This document shows positions 10,571-22,541 of a stretch of 64,000 nt of DNA, one piece after another. This DNA comes from Solea solea (Eukaryota; Chordata; Actinopteri; Pleuronectiformes; Soleidae). Location: positions 434,001-498,000 of the forward strand of contig NC_081153.1 in assembly GCF_958295425.1 (NCBI RefSeq), read 5' to 3'. The position numbers and the translations under genes are program-made. The notes below the pieces were generated by a model. That model did not search any database. It saw only the letters and a list, made by a program, of their open reading frames with translations, and had not been told where the DNA came from. The first letter of the stretch is position 1; the number at the start of each line of letters is the position of its first letter.

Positions 10571-11930
10571 GTGAATGGCCAAATGTACCTTGACAGACTT
10601 GACAGATCAGCTATGCCTCAACAAAGCAAACATCCTATCATCCTGTCAAAGAACATGCACAAGAAGAGTGGGAGGCTCGAAACCACCAGGGAGCAACTGG
10701 AACAGCACGTCAGAGAACATTACTGTACAGCGACCCAGCAAGGAATGTCCCATTAGGAACACCAGGGTATGTGCCTAAGCCTGCACCTCCAGCTGCTGTT
10801 TTCAACATTATGCTCCCCAAGCAGTGAAGTCAGGCAAGTCGTGGAGAAGGCAAGATCTTCATCACCTCCAGGCCCAAATGGAATCCCCTACAAGCTCTAC
10901 AAGAACTGCCCCAAGGTACTTGAGCTGCTATGGTACCTCATGAGAACTGTCTGGAAAAAGCAACTCATCCCATCCGAGTAGCAAAGAGCCGTAGCGGTCT
11001 TCATCCCCAAGGAAGCAAACTCCAAGGACATCAGTCAGTTCAGAAACATCGACACCAACTGACAAAAGGCGGGAGTCCCAGGCTTCCAAGGGTGCGTAGA
11101 GCACTCTACAATGATCAGAGATCAGATCCAGTGACCGCTGAAAATGAGTGAGATCCCATCATCCACCGCAAGTAAGATGGATAGAAAAGCCAACACATTC
11201 ATCCGAAAGTGGTTGGGGCTGCCACTGTGCCTCTCTGAAACGGGCCTCTTCGGAAGGAACACCCTCCAGCTGCCGCTTCAATCCATCTGCGTCTGGGTTA
11301 CAAGCAGTAAAAGACCAGGCTTGTTCTCGAGTTGAGAATCCGCTGACCAGGCTTTTAGAAATGCGAACCCCAAGGTTCGGACAGGCCGGAAGTGGAACGC
11401 CCAAACTGAGGTCGACCAAGCCGTTAGTTGTCTGCAACACCAAGAGATTGTCAGTAGAGTCCAGGCAGGAAGAGCAGGACTAGGGTGGGGAGAAGCGCCA
11501 CGGTCAAGGCCAACCGCAAAGAGAGTAAGGAGATGGTGGTGGCGGAGGTGACAAAATAGAGGAAGAGCGTTACAAGATCAAGGCTGTGTCGCAGGGCCGA
11601 CAGGAAAGCTGGACAACCTGGGAGGAAGTTGTCAACCGAAAGGCAAAGCTTAGCTTTCTCATCCGCTCAACCGACGACACGCTTCCCTGCCCTCGGAACC
11701 TTGCCCAGTGGTTCGGGTGTGAGGAATACTGCACATTCTGCAATACCGCTAACGCAAAGCCTCCAGCACATCTTAGCAGGCTGTAAGATCGCGCTCTCCA
11801 AGGAACGCTACAGATGACGCCAAAACCAAGTCCTGAGAAAACTGGCCGAGGTGCTAGAGGGGCAGCGAAAGGGCAGTAAAGGAGCACCATCAGCAGAGAA
11901 CCACAACCACGCAAGCTTTGTCACAGAAGG
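10571..11930 (+). pseudogene. Non-LTR retrotransposon remnant, R2/NeSL-like RT and C-terminal region
   Basis: Broken pieces in three frames preserve recognisable blocks. At 10815-10980: EVRQVVEKARSSSPPGPNGI, then PYKLYKNCPKVLELLWYLM (RT finger region), then AVFIPKEANSKDISQFRNI. At 11144-11300: KANTFIRKWLGLPLCLSETG, the 'F-RKWLG-PRCLS--GLYG' block typical of R2-type elements with a C-terminal endonuclease. At 11586-11880: WTTWEEVVNRKAKLSFLIRS, then LAQWFGCEEYCTFCNTANA and HILAGCKIALSKERY. The RT core with the catalytic aspartates is deleted between about 11080 and 11140. The clade (R2, NeSL or Hero) is tentative; the element is certainly dead. Confidence 0.65.
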
Positions 11931-12044
11931 TGGGGGAAGGAGAATCAGGCCAAGAGAAACACCTAGGCCATTTTCCCCAGGAGTGGAACATGAGAGTCGA
12001 CCTTGACAGGCAGCTCCAGGTCCTGGTCGAGATCACTGCAACAT

Positions 12045-12480
12045 CTCTCCACCTCGACATAGTGGGTGTTGAAATCCCCTACAATTATGATTTTATCTGT
12101 CTTAAGCACAATTCAGATAAGAATTCAAAGAACTCTGATCGGAACTCTAGGAAGAATAAGGCTTTCAAATGATGAATATACGGGTTTGGGCTTGGAATTG
12201 ATTAATAATCTTGTATTAAAAATGGCTGCTACACCTCCTCCTTGGCCTGAGCTTCTAGGAATATGGGTGTTAGCATGAGTGGGTGGAGTTGACTCATTTA
12301 GACTAACATAATCTTCTTCATGTAACTAAGTTTAAGTTACACAGAATAAATCAATACAATTGTCAGAAATGAGATCATTTATTAAAACAGATAACCAGAT
12401 GACCTCATATTTAATAGTCCACATTTAAAAGTGGAATTATTTTACTCTGGAATCTATTTTACTAATTGATTGTCGGTATT
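12045..12480 (-). pseudogene. L2 ORF2 endonuclease fragment
   Basis: It is antisense to the L2 EN at 30490-30960. The minus strand shares GTAACTGAAACTTGG-type, GAAGCTCAGGCC and ACTCACCCACTCATGC-type blocks with it. The copy is broken by a MITE at 12491 and resumes at 13158. Confidence 0.7.
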
Positions 12481-12490
12481 AATCTTTATT

Positions 12491-13157
12491 AAAGGGGACC
12501 TATTATGCAAAATCAACTTTTTAATAATTGTAATACTTATATTTGGGAATCTGGAGCCCCTTCCAGTCGCCAAAGTGTGGAAAAAGAATACTCAGTCATT
12601 TTTTCGTGGTCCCCCTTAGTGTAAGTATAGGCGATAAAACACGTGATGTTGAATTGCTTCACCACGAATCTTGTCACCCCACCAGGAAGTTTACTTTGAG
12701 CGCTCCACCTTAGCTCCAACTTGTCCCTATGAAATGCGAGAGTGCAGGCAAGGGAGGAAGAGCGGTATTATGTCAATGCGGAGGGACAAGTGTGCTGTTT
12801 GTGGCTGCACAGTGGTGCATAGTGTTTTACACAAACTTGGTCAGGGTTGAACTCTGGTTCAAACATATATGGTTGAACCGCAATGTTTCCTCCACCAGCC
12901 ATGTTTCTCCCACGGTCCACGTTCAACTGTTGTCATGGTAGTGTGAGTGTGCCCAGCTTCGACACACCCCCTGGAAGAAGTGGGTGTGTTTACCTGTGTC
13001 TCATTAACATGTAAAAGGCAAAGGCACAAAACCGAGCGATCTGCAAGGGGCGGTTTTGGCAGGGTTATTGAACTGCTATGGTGCTTCATCCTTATGGTAT
13101 TTTGACCAAAGCCTGTCACAGACATGTTCATTAGGACACCAGGGAACTATTTTAACT
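12491..13157 (+). mobile_element. Non-autonomous DNA transposon inserted in antisense L2
   Basis: The left end is AAAGGGGACCTATTATGCAA, a start I recognise as a common teleost terminal sequence. The interior includes CGTGGTCCCCCTTAGTGTAA and CACCAGGAAGTTTACTTTGA. The right part ends GACACCAGGGAACTATTTTA and stops before the expected mirrored terminus, so it is truncated. L2 sequence flanks it on both sides in register (TTAATCTTTATT before, ATTGATTTATTTACTTT after). The small frames inside are not genes. Confidence 0.65.
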
Positions 13158-13262
13158 TGGAGAATTGATTTATTTACTTTATTTACTTTAGTATTTACTT
13201 TAACAGGTCGGGGGACAGACACAGTCTCTATGGAGTTTTTAATTGGTGACTGCTCGAAAAGA
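13158..13262 (-). pseudogene. L2 fragment, ORF1/ORF2 junction
   Basis: The stretch is the reverse complement of about 30335-30430 of the sense L2 copy (GACAGACACAGTCTC, then GTGACTGCTCGAAAAGAAG). It is the continuation of the fragment at 12045-12480 beyond the inserted MITE. Confidence 0.75.
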
Positions 13263-13299
13263 AGTGTAAGTTGTGGTCGGCACAAGGAGGAGGACAAGG

Positions 13300-13649
13300 A
13301 TTCTGCAGTTTTTAGAGCTTTATTTCATTCCAACCTGCGGGTGACAGTTACAAGATGTCGTCATCTGTCTTTTTTGGCTCCCACCCTCAGCCATTGTCAA
13401 CATTTCTGTCTGTTACACATTTTTCTTACTTAGGAAATTACAAAAACAAAAACATTACAAAAACAAAAACATTACAAAAACATAAACTGTCTGTAAAACA
13501 TGGGGTGTGTATCGGATTAATACAGAGTGCCATCCCGTGGGGAAACAAAAACATGCAGCATTTACTACGTTTAAAACTTTTTAAAATAATTAAATAAAAC
13601 CACAAACCTGCGGGCGACAGTCGCACACAAAATGTCGTCATCCATCACC
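13300..13649. repeat. Direct repeat pair around a short AC-rich minirepeat
   Basis: An ACCTGCGGGTGACAG...ATGTCGTCATC block at about 13335-13368 recurs at about 13606-13640. Between them, ATTACAAAAACAAAAAC units are iterated (about 13438-13490). The pair could be part of a retroelement LTR next to the gypsy pol, but no LTR ends are seen. Confidence 0.4.
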
Positions 13650-15530
13650 AGAGAGAGTCCTATCCTCTAACTGTTTATCACCAAGCTCTTTTTCAGTGTA
13701 AGCAGGTAAGGTGTCTAGGCCGGGTGGAATCAACTGAGGCAGGTACTGCAAGATATCAACAGCACGGGCCCTTTAGCCAGCATCCCACTCAATGTGAGAC
13801 TGCAAGACAGCAGACACATCCTCTGACGCAACACACTGAGTGTGCATGGCAAGCGGGCCGCATGGGGACCGGGTAGTTTTGTTTGGTGGGGAGGGTTTTA
13901 CACAACCACTAGATGGACTAACACACTTGACATATCCACGGCTACAGAGAGGAGACCTGCATAGGGTTCAGCAAGCAGCCTGCAGCCAACGCTCTCTTTA
14001 ACAAATGTTACACGACTCAAGGCGCAACATTGTTCTGGTGGCCTGGTACATATTTAATATCATATCAAGTCATAGCTCGCCAACTTAGCCACCCACCTTT
14101 GCTCACAACAGTCTAGTTTTGGCCTTGTCAGTATGTGAGTCAACGGGTTATTGTCCGTCCAAACTGTGAAAACTTGTGGGCCTTTAACCAGTGACTGAAC
14201 TTGTCACAGACTGACCATTTCAAAGCCAGACACTAAGAAATGAGCTGGATAATCTTTCTGAGAGTGAGACAATGACTTGCTGGTGAAAGCTATTGGTCTG
14301 GCACGTGTTTCGTCTTCTTGAATCTGTGACAACACAGCGCCTATGCCGTCCAGGGACGCATCAGTTGATAACAGGAAGGGACGTGTGAAGTCAGGGTGGG
14401 CCAGGACAACACGGTGAATCAAAGAGGATTTCAGTTTCTCAAATGCCTGTTCTTGTTCTAGTGTCCAGTCAGAAGAGTTCAGCTTCCTGCATGACATTTT
14501 GGTTTTGTGTTTCGTTCTCGTCTCGTTCTCATCCTCTCATTTTCACACCCTTCAGCAGGTTAAAGAGTGGCTTGGCAATGGCAGAATATCCCGGCACAAA
14601 ATTTTGATAGTAATTTACCATCCCCAAAAATGATCTTATCCACTTCTGGGAAGGGGTCGCACCATCAGGTTCCATCAGATCAGAACTTGTCATGTTTGTG
14701 ATGCTCTCAACTTTGCTCGGGTCTGTTGAAACACCCTTTATATCTATTATGTGACCTAGAAACTTGACAGATTTTCTGAGGAAAAAGCACTTCTTAGGGG
14801 CCAACTTTAAGTTATAACTGCGCAGCCTGTCAAAAACCATCTCTAGGCACTGCAAAGCAGTGTCCTCAACAGGTGCAAACACCAACAAATCATCCAAATA
14901 ACACAACAGACTCAGATAATTTTGGTCCCCAAAAATACTGGTCATCATGCACATGAAACTACTGGGACTGTTGCAGAGACCCTGTGGAAGACGATTGTAT
15001 AAATATAAACCCATAGGGGTAGTAAAGGCAGAATATTTTCTATCACCTTCATGTAGTGGCATGTCAAATCCAAGTCAAGTACTGAAGAGACAGTTGCCCC
15101 CCAGGGCAGCCAAACATTCCGCTTGGTGGGGAAGGGGATGCGCATCCTTCAGGGTCCTCTTATTTAAACAGTGAAAATCTGTACAAATGTGGAGGTCTCC
15201 ATTTTTTTTTCCACAACAGAACCAGTGGCGATGCATACTCACTCGTTGATTTTCTGATGATTTCTCTTTCCTCCATCTTACTCAGTACTTGATGCAGCTT
15301 CTGGTACTGGCTAGGGGGCACCCTCCTGTATGGGAGCCTGAATGATCTGTTGTCAGACAGGTGAATGCGGTGTACAAAGCCCTTTGCTTCCCAACAGTCG
15401 TTGATTGATGGCGTGAAAAGACATCTTCATACTGTAAAACAAGGTGAGTCAGCCTCCTCGACACAGTCTTCTGACACCTCACATGACTCAATGCTAATGT
15501 TGCACAGTCCAACCTACCTGAGTTTGTATT
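13650..15530 (-). pseudogene. Ty3/gypsy retrotransposon pol (RT-RNase H), decayed
   Basis: On the minus strand, in order: a spacer before RT (LTHLVLQYEDVFSRHQ, 15282-15530) and RT at 14529-15062. The RT contains FTTPMGLYLYNRLPQGLCN and CYLDDLLVFAPVE with the catalytic YLDD, then VKFLGHIIDIKGVSTDPSKV. RNase H follows at 14020-14497 (LLSTDASLDGIGAVLSQ, then WTDNNPLTHILTRPKLD), and then an RNase H-integrase linker (IPPGLDTLPAYTEKEL, about 13655-13750). Integrase and a left LTR are missing, and several frameshifts and stops are present. The 5' continuation lies at 19158-19275, beyond an inserted Rex1-like LINE. This is a dead copy. Confidence 0.85.
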
Positions 15531-15551
15531 TTTTTTTTTTTTTTTTTTTTT
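15525..15551. repeat. Poly-T tract at gypsy/Rex1-like junction
   Basis: An uninterrupted T run of more than 20 nt marks the border between the gypsy fragment and the 5' end of the inserted Rex1-like LINE. Confidence 0.7.
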
Positions 15552-17372
15552 GCATTGCACATGCGCCAACCAGCGTGCAGCCTTTTACAGTCGCTCCTGT
15601 TCAGTCTTCTACTTTTTTATATTTTTTTACTTATTTCTCATACTTTCTTTTTGTTGTATGACTTAATAACTTGTGTTGAAGTAGTTTTCCTCTGTAAACA
15701 TGTTGGTGAGAGAGTTTTTTCCTTTCTTATCACTACGGAACTTCTACTTTCTCTAAGAGATGGGACCGCAGCACAACAACTCCACGCTGCATGCTTTGTT
15801 TACTCCAGAGATCAGCTGATCGTCCCACTGGACTATCTGTGAGATCTACGGACATCCCGGCTGAGATCTGGAGAAAAACACACCGTGGATGCAGAGGTGC
15901 AGAGGGCAGAAGAGGAGGAAGAAAGAGGAGGTGAAACAGTGGAGGCTTATGGCGAGGAGGAGATATAAGCCGTGTCTTCCGTCTCTCATCATGGGGAACG
16001 TACAGTCACTGGCGAATAAAATGGATGAGCTGACGGCACTGGCCCGAAGTCAGCGGGAGTACCGGGAGTGTAGTTTAATGTGCTTCACGGAGACATGGCT
16101 GCACCGGGACATTCCTGGCGACAACGCGTCAATTACGAGCTTCCACACTGTTCGGAATGACAGGGCCTGCACCGCGAGCTGTAAGAGGAAAGGAAGGGGC
16201 TTGCCGTTCTTGTCAACAACCGGTGGTGTAACCCTGCGCACATCAACATCAAAGAAGAGATTTGTTGCCCGGACATTGAAGTGTGTGCTGTTGGACTCAG
16301 ACCATATTATTTGCCTAGGGAATTTTCCCATGTTATTTTAGTGGTCGTTAAGTTCCTCCCACTGCCAACCCCACCTTCTGCACTGACTCCATTGTTCCAG
16401 TTCAGACCGTCCATTGTTATCCAAATAACAAGCCGTGGGTAACTAAGGACTTAAAGGCACTCCTCAATGATAAGATGATAAGAAGATGGCCTTCAGAGCT
16501 GGCAACAGGGAGGAGTTGCAAACGATACAGGGACTATTGAGGGTCAAGATCAAGGAGGCAAAGGACAATTACAGGAGGAAGCTGGAGTGGAAACTCCAGC
16601 AAAACAACATGAGAGAGGTTTGGAGTGGCATGAAGACCATCACTGGTTTCAGGCCATCCAACAGCAAGGGAGCTGAAGGTGGGGAGGACAGGGCCAACGA
16701 GCTGAATTTGTTCTTTAACAGATTCAACACGGCAGTGACTGCTCTCCCCTCCACAGTCTTGAAACCCCCAGCTCTTTCTCTCTCCCCCTCCTCCTCTCTC
16801 CAACATTGCCTCCTATGTGAGACCTGGCACCCCTCCCACACCTGTCACCTTCACTGACAATCAGGTTCAGAGGCAACTGATGTGACTCCACTCAAGTCTG
16901 CAGGACCAGATAGTGTGAGCCCCAGGGTCTTCAAAGCCTGTGCACCCCAGCTGTGCGGAGTCCTTCACCACCTCTTCAGGTGGACTCAGTGGACTCGGTG
17001 GACTCCTTTGTCACGTGGTGCATGCAGAACCACCTGCAGCTTAACGTGACGAAGACTAAAGAACTGATCGTGGACTTTAGGAGGTCCAAGACACCAGTGA
17101 CCCCTCTTTACATCCAAGGGGTCAAGGACTACAAATACCTGGGAGTCCACATCGACAATAAACTGTACTGGACAATAAATACGCAAACCATCTACAAAAA
17201 GGGCCTGAGTCGTCTCTATTTCCTGAGGAGGCTTAGGTCACTGAACATCTGCCGGACCGTGCTCAGGATTTTTGCATACAAACAGACTGAACAAACTGAT
17301 CCGCAAAGCCAGTAACATTGTGGGGGTGGAGTTGGCCTCTTTGACGGTGGTCTCAGAGAGGAGAATGTTGTC
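15552..17372 (+). pseudogene. Rex1-like (CR1/L2-group) LINE, 5' portion
   Basis: The copy begins with a 5' UTR (GCAGCCTTTTACAGTCGCTC, shared with 34985-35005). The AP endonuclease start follows at 15967-16330 (SLIMGNVQSLANKMDELTAL, then LMCFTETWLHRD with the catalytic Glu). The second half of EN is deleted at about 16335. The EN-RT spacer is at 16486-16760 (AFRAGNREELQTIQGLLRVK, then EVWSGMKTITGFRPSN). Most of RT is deleted, and the C-terminal part resumes at 16980-17372 (FVTWCMQNHLQLNVTKTKEL, then DYKYLGVHIDNKLYWT and GLSRLYFLRRLR). It is interrupted at 17372 by an L2. The clade name is by resemblance. Confidence 0.8.
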
Positions 17373-18748
17373 AGAAAAACCTGAAGTCATTATACTCGGT
17401 CCTAAACACCTCAGAGAAAAACTTTATGATCACATTGTGACTTTAGATGACACCAGCCTTCTTCCACCTGCGGAACATTATGAAAATTAGAAACATTCTG
17501 TCTTTACAGGATGCTGAAAAACTAGTTCATGCTTTTGTTTCATCTAGATTACATTACTGTAACTCCTTATTATCAGGATGTTCCAACAAGTCTGTTAGAA
17601 CCCTTCAGTTAATTCAAAATGCTGCAGCATGAGTTCTGACAGGAACTAGAAAGAGATACCATATAACTCCAGTGTTAGCTTCTCTACACTGGCTCCCCAT
17701 ACAGTTTAGAATTCAATTTAAAATCCTGCTCCTCACGTAAAAAGCACTTAATTGGTCAGGCCCCTTCATACCTGAAAGAACTAGTCTTACCATATCACCC
17801 TAACAGACCACTTAGGTCACAAAATACAGGTTTACTTGTGGTTCCCAGAGTCTGTAAGAGCAGAATGGGAGGCAGAGCCTTCAGTTACCAGGCTCCTCTC
17901 CTGTGGAACCAGTTTCCAATGACAGTTCGGGAGGCGGACACTCTCTCTGTATTTAAAGTTAGACTTAAAACTTTCCTTTTTGATAAAGCTTATAGTTAGA
18001 ACTGGTTGAGGGAAACCTGGACCATTTCTTAGTTATGCTGCTATAGACCTAGACTGCTGGGGGATTTTCCTGTGGTGCAAACACATTCACTCTCTCACAC
18101 TCAGATATGAATATGACTTTTTATATGTCATTAACCTTGTCTCTTTCTCTCCCTAGTTTGTGTATTTCCTTCCTTCCCTCGCTCTCTCTCTCTGTATTCT
18201 CATCTTGCAGGTTGCAGGATCAAGATCCAGTTTTCGAGACTATCCATATCATACATATCATCACCATTATTATTGTGCTATAATTAAAAGTCGATATTAG
18301 TATAATTTTTATCAACACTTTCAGTTGCTGCTTTATAAATTACATTGTATTGCTATAAACATGTAATCATTGACTGTATAAACTTGTAACTTGATACAGT
18401 TGTTGTGTATCTGCTCCTGGTCTTTCTCTCTCTCTTCTGTCTCTACCTCATCTCCCTCTTGTCCATTCTCTCCCCCCTTTCTGTCCCCCACCTCTCCTCT
18501 GTCCCCCATTTTCCTTTGACCCCAACCGGTTGAGGCAGATAACTGCACATCTCTGAGCCCGGTTCGGTCAGAGATTTCTTCTTCTGTTAAGAGGGAGTTT
18601 TTTCTCTCCACTGATGCCTAGTGCTTGCTCATTGTGTGAACTGTTGGGGTTCTCTGCTCTCATTGATGTTGTCTATGTACAGTGCCTTGAGACAATGTAT
18701 GTTAGGATTTGGCGCTATACAAATAAAATTGAAATGAATTGAATTGAA
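17373..18748 (+). mobile_element. 5'-truncated L2 LINE nested in the Rex1-like LINE
   Basis: The insert contains the C-terminal end of L2 ORF2 and the complete 3' UTR. The coding part reads VIILGPKHLREKLYDHIVTL, then LVHAFVSSRLHYCNSLLSGC and further C-terminal pieces with stops. The insert ends in (GAATT)n. The 5-bp sequence TTGTC occurs at both borders (17368-17372 and 18749-18753). Rex1-like coding sequence is continuous across the insert, since the ATGTTGTC of one side joins the CAAGTTAAGG of the other. This is the cleanest L2 3' end in the window. Confidence 0.88.
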
Positions 18749-19157
18749 TTGTCCAAGTTAAGGACAATACTGGACAACAACCTCCATCCACTCCATGAAG
18801 TGCTGATCGGCCACAGGAGCTCGTTCAGTGAGATACTGATTCCACCAAGATGCACCACTGAACGGCACAGGAAATAATTCCTGCCTGTGGCAATCAGACT
18901 TTACAACTCCCATCTGTAGATGTTTCGTGTTCATTTATTAATTATCACATTGATAATGTTTATCGTGTACACGTTGTACATTTTTGTCATTTTGTTATTC
19001 TTGTTTAAACATTGTGCTATTTTTATTTAATATTAATCTTAATTATTTTTTTAATTTTAACTTGTGTGCTCCTTTTCTGGTACTTACTGAGTCTGATATG
19101 GAGCAACTGTAACAAAACAATTTCCTTCGGGATAATAAAAGTATTCTGATTCTGATT
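18749..19157 (+). pseudogene. Rex1-like LINE, 3' end after the nested L2
   Basis: It encodes the last part of ORF2 (HPLHEVLIGHRSSFSEILIP, then CTTERHR and FLPVAIRLYNSHL), then a 3' UTR ending in TTCCTTCGGGATAATAAAAG plus an (ATTCTG)n tail at 19141-19157. The second copy at 38231-38843 has the same ending. Confidence 0.82.
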
Positions 19158-19275
19158 TCACAGAGTTCACATCAGCAGTAGGTGGCACAGCTGATTGGGT
19201 GCAACTGAGCAGGGGAGCTCCTGAGGGATGGGCAACATCCATGTCTTCAAGAGCCTGATAAGATGGTTCAGAGAA
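19158..19275 (-). pseudogene. Ty3/gypsy pol, upstream fragment
   Basis: Read on the minus strand, an open frame continues the gypsy polyprotein (ALEDMDVAHPSGAPLLSC, then TQSAVPPTADVNSVK). It ends at the Rex1-like insertion and leads into the frame at 15530. The far side (19276) shows no further pol. Confidence 0.5.
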
Positions 19276-20329
19276 TACTCAGACGCAGAGGCCTTTTAAT
19301 GGTCTTTATTGGCACTCGTTAACAAAACACAAGACAGATCCTCTTTACTGAGGGAAAACAAAAACGAGGCTATGAAAAACTATAACAGATTGGAGAACGC
19401 AACGCCCTTCAAAAGAAACGTTGCGGAACTAGGGACGAGGAACAAAAAATCACTCCGAAGAGGAAACAAACTCAGACTATGGTTATCACCTAAAACTCAA
19501 AACAGAAAACTCTCCAAACGGAGGAAAACAAAGCTCTAAACTCTTCAAAATGAAAACTAACTCAAAAGCACAATCCTATGATTGGCAATCTAATCTAAAT
19601 GATTGGATCTAATCAATCTAACTAATAACAGGTAAGTCACAATCCTAGTGATTGGAGTTCCTAAAAAGGCTGTGAAAATTTACAAACAGAAAGCGTCGCT
19701 CACTAAGAGGATCGAAAACTTGTGGATTCTGTGGCTGTGACGAGGAGCTCTGGGGACCAGGCATGGACGAAAACACACTGGCACTGAAACAAGGAAACAG
19801 AGAGTTTTTAAGGTTCACATGGCTTAATTGTCAGCAGGTGTGTGTAATCAGGACCGGCAGGCCGGCGGAGGAGGGGGCGGGGCAAACTGCCGGAGTGACA
19901 GAGCCACACAGGAGTAAACATCAGCCAGCTTAGCATTGCGCCTCAAAAGCACAGGCCTGTCAGAGGTGCTAATCAGCTTTAAAGGGACTCACCTATCTCC
20001 CCACAGTGGAGTCACAATCCTCGCAACCAACACGCGCCTCTCGGAGCTGAGTGGGATGACGTCGGCTCAGTCATGACAGCGCTGCCTGGTGAAACAGCAG
20101 TGTTCTTGGGCAGTTTTCCCCAGATGAGATACTCATGGCGAGGGCTCGCGAGTCTCCGTGTGCCCACGTCGCCGTGCGAGTCCTCTAGCTCATCTCCCGT
20201 TCATTCACCGCTTGCGGTACTAGTTATTTTCAGTCCTAGTCATTTTCAGCGGCGTCCCTGTGCTAAGTTAGAGCACACTTCCTGTTTAAAATGGCCAACT
20301 TCCTGTTGGGTGAAAGTGTATCCGTAAAC
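19276..20329. other. Unassigned repeat-like sequence
   Basis: The first part (about 19280-19320) has an LTR-like flavour (GAGGCCTTTTAATGGTCTTT). The frame 19309-19539 is K/R/N-rich from A-rich sequence and shows no domain. The GC-rich stretch near 19850-19890 is not coding. No gene is supported. Confidence 0.35.
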
Positions 20330-21298
20330 CTGTTCAGGGAAGGTCCCTTGGCTCACATATCAAGTTTCAGATCGGACAATGTTAGACTTCACTTCCTGTT
20401 TTGGGAGTTCTACTTCCTGTAGGGAGGTCATCCTTTTACAGACATGTTCAGGACGGGTCTGCGGTCCCAAATATCAAGTTTCAAGTGGATACAACAATCC
20501 CTGTTAGAGCAGCATGAAAAACTGTAAATGTAATTTCGTCTACCATCACCAGGGGCGCTGCTTTTGACATGGAATATTTTCATATAGATTTGTTCAGGGC
20601 CGGACTATCATCAATCCTAGCAAGTTTGGTTCGGATCAGACAAGGATTGGCAAAATTGTAACAGTTTGTTTTTTTTAGTATTTTCTACCACCACCAGGAG
20701 GCGCTGTTTCCAACATGTATTGTTTTCAGCAACATAGTCGTCTTCAGCAACTACCCATCATCAATCATAGGAAGTTTGGTTGGGATGGGACCTTCCATCG
20801 CGAAGTTATAAGAGTTTCGCTTTTTGTTGTGAAAAATATGATTTAACGCCAACTTTGGCGCCCCCTATCTCGTACACCATGCAACATTTTGAAAAACGTT
20901 TGATTACTAAAGCTCCTCAACTTGTTCACAGTGACCTCACCAAGTTTAAAGGTGATCGCACAAAAACTCTAGGACAATTTCATTCAAATACCAGACGTCA
21001 TATTGTCTGCTGTCACCTGGGGGTACTGTTTTTGAAAGTGAATATTTTCATATAGACGTCTTCAGGGCCGGACTATCATCAATCCTAGCAAGTTTGGTCT
21101 CAATTGGACAAGGATTCGCGAAGTTGTGACAGTTTGTTTTTTTGTCGGTAAAATCTGACTTCGCATCATTACCATGGCAACATCATGTAACGATACACCA
21201 TCATATTCAGCACGCATCATCTACCTTGTGTTTAGAGTGTTTTTACCAATTTTGAGTTTGATCCAATAATCTCTGTAAAAGTTATTCCCAAAATCATA
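20330..21298. repeat. Unclassified teleost repeat, left half (split by the L1/Tx1-like LINE)
   Basis: Internally repetitive sequence: AGCAAGTTTGGT plus GACAAGGATT occurs near 20620 and again near 21087. The CCACCAGGAGGCGCTGTTT and ACCTTCCATCGCGAAGTTAT blocks recur in the right half at 26951-27275. The sequence therefore forms one old repeat into which the LINE inserted. The family is unknown and no coding capacity is visible. Confidence 0.6.
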
Positions 21299-21351
21299 AA
21301 AGTTACTTTTTTAACATAAAGAACTCAATTACTGATCTACAGGCACGCAGT

Positions 21352-21777
21352 ATGAGAGACAATCTAGTTTTCTCTGGGATCCCGGAAAAAAACGAAGAAG
21401 ACGCAGAAGCGACAGTTAAGAACTTCATTATAAAACAACTCAAACTCCCGGCAGACACCGTCAAAAACATTTCATTCCCCTGGGCCCATCGTCTAGGAGG
21501 GAGACGACAGGAAGGCCAGCGACCACGTCCGATTGTTGTCAAATTCGAACAGTTTAAACAAAAGGAGTTGGTCAACAGCCGAGGCAGGGAGCTGCGAGGA
21601 ACGGACTTCAGCGTAAACGACCAGTTCCCGAAAGAGATCCTGGAGCGACGCAGGAGACTGTTCCCGGTGAGAAGAAAGTTTATTGACGGCGGTTCCCGGG
21701 CAGTAATAGCAGTGGACAAGCTCTACGTCAATGGTCAGTTATACCGGGACAAAGAGGTAACCCCCTGGCTCTACTAA
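21352..21777 (+). CDS. L1-type ORF1 protein, C-terminal half
   Basis: The 141-residue frame starts MRDNLVFSGIPEKNEED, the RRM start of L1/Tx1 ORF1 proteins. It continues with PWAHRLGGRR and PRPIVVKFEQFKQKELV (RNA-binding face), and then the C-terminal domain (FPKEILERRRRLFPVRRKF, ending YVNGQLYRDKEVTPWLY). The N-terminal coiled coil is absent because the element is truncated just upstream. In intact elements the protein trimerises and coats the LINE RNA. The frame is open, but the protein would be partial. Confidence 0.8.
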   Translation: MRDNLVFSGIPEKNEEDAEATVKNFIIKQLKLPADTVKNISFPWAHRLGGRRQEGQRPRPIVVKFEQFKQKELVNSRGRELRGTDFSVNDQFPKEILERRRRLFPVRRKFIDGGSRAVIAVDKLYVNGQLYRDKEVTPWLY

Positions 21778-22119
21778 ACACACAGTAAACCGATATATCG
21801 CCCACATTAAATCAATACAATAAAACCATAATTAAATCCACACTCACATTATTCCCCCGCTCCCTCATTTAATCCGCCACTAAATTCACAATCACTGCAC
21901 ATCTCCGTAACGTACACCAAGGTAAAAAGAAGACGGTAAGAATTTTGTTGGACTTTGGTTGGTTATTTCTGTCACTGTATCCCTCTATGTGTTTTTCATG
22001 TTTATGTTTTTATGTTTTTCTATGTTCATGTATTTCTAGAGTATACTATGTCACAATCTACAACATGTATCCTGTAATTAATGACCACATCAAAACGAGG
22101 CCCCTGCATATAACAGCAC

Positions 22120-22525
22120 AAACGCATGCACTCTCTCTCTCACACACGCACATATACATGCATATACATGCTGAACGCGTAAACTCACGCACATATGTAC
22201 ATCCACATACAAGCTGTAGTATTGCAGTTTATCAGACAGACAGACGCACACACATGCACATAATACACACACAAACACGTTACAAGCACGTAGACACATA
22301 CACACACATCCACATACAGGCTGTAGTTTCGCACATAGGCTGTCAGACAAGCACACATGCACACACACACATGCATACACGCACACACATACCCTATCCT
22401 AGACAACAGCACTCGCACATAGGCTGTCAGACAGGCACACACACACACACATACTTACATGGGAACACACACACCCTGTGTTAAACATCAGCCTGTGCAC
22501 ATGCACAGAAAACACACACAGTCTA
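22120..22525. repeat. CA/CACAT-rich spacer within the LINE
   Basis: The region is dominated by CACACA and ACATGCAC units and carries imperfect copies of a CACATAGGCTGTCAGACA segment (about 22332, 22417). The open frames on both strands here (21945-22484 +, 22090-22448 -) reflect this low complexity. Confidence 0.75.
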
Positions 22526-22541
22526 CACTAGATAAGTAGAT

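Noticed and set aside
19309..19539. Basic 76-codon frame
   Set aside because: Follows from A-rich sequence; no recognisable motif and no supporting context.
21945..22484. 179-codon H/T-rich frame and its antisense counterparts
   Set aside because: Produced by the CA-rich spacer between LINE ORFs; low complexity on both strands.
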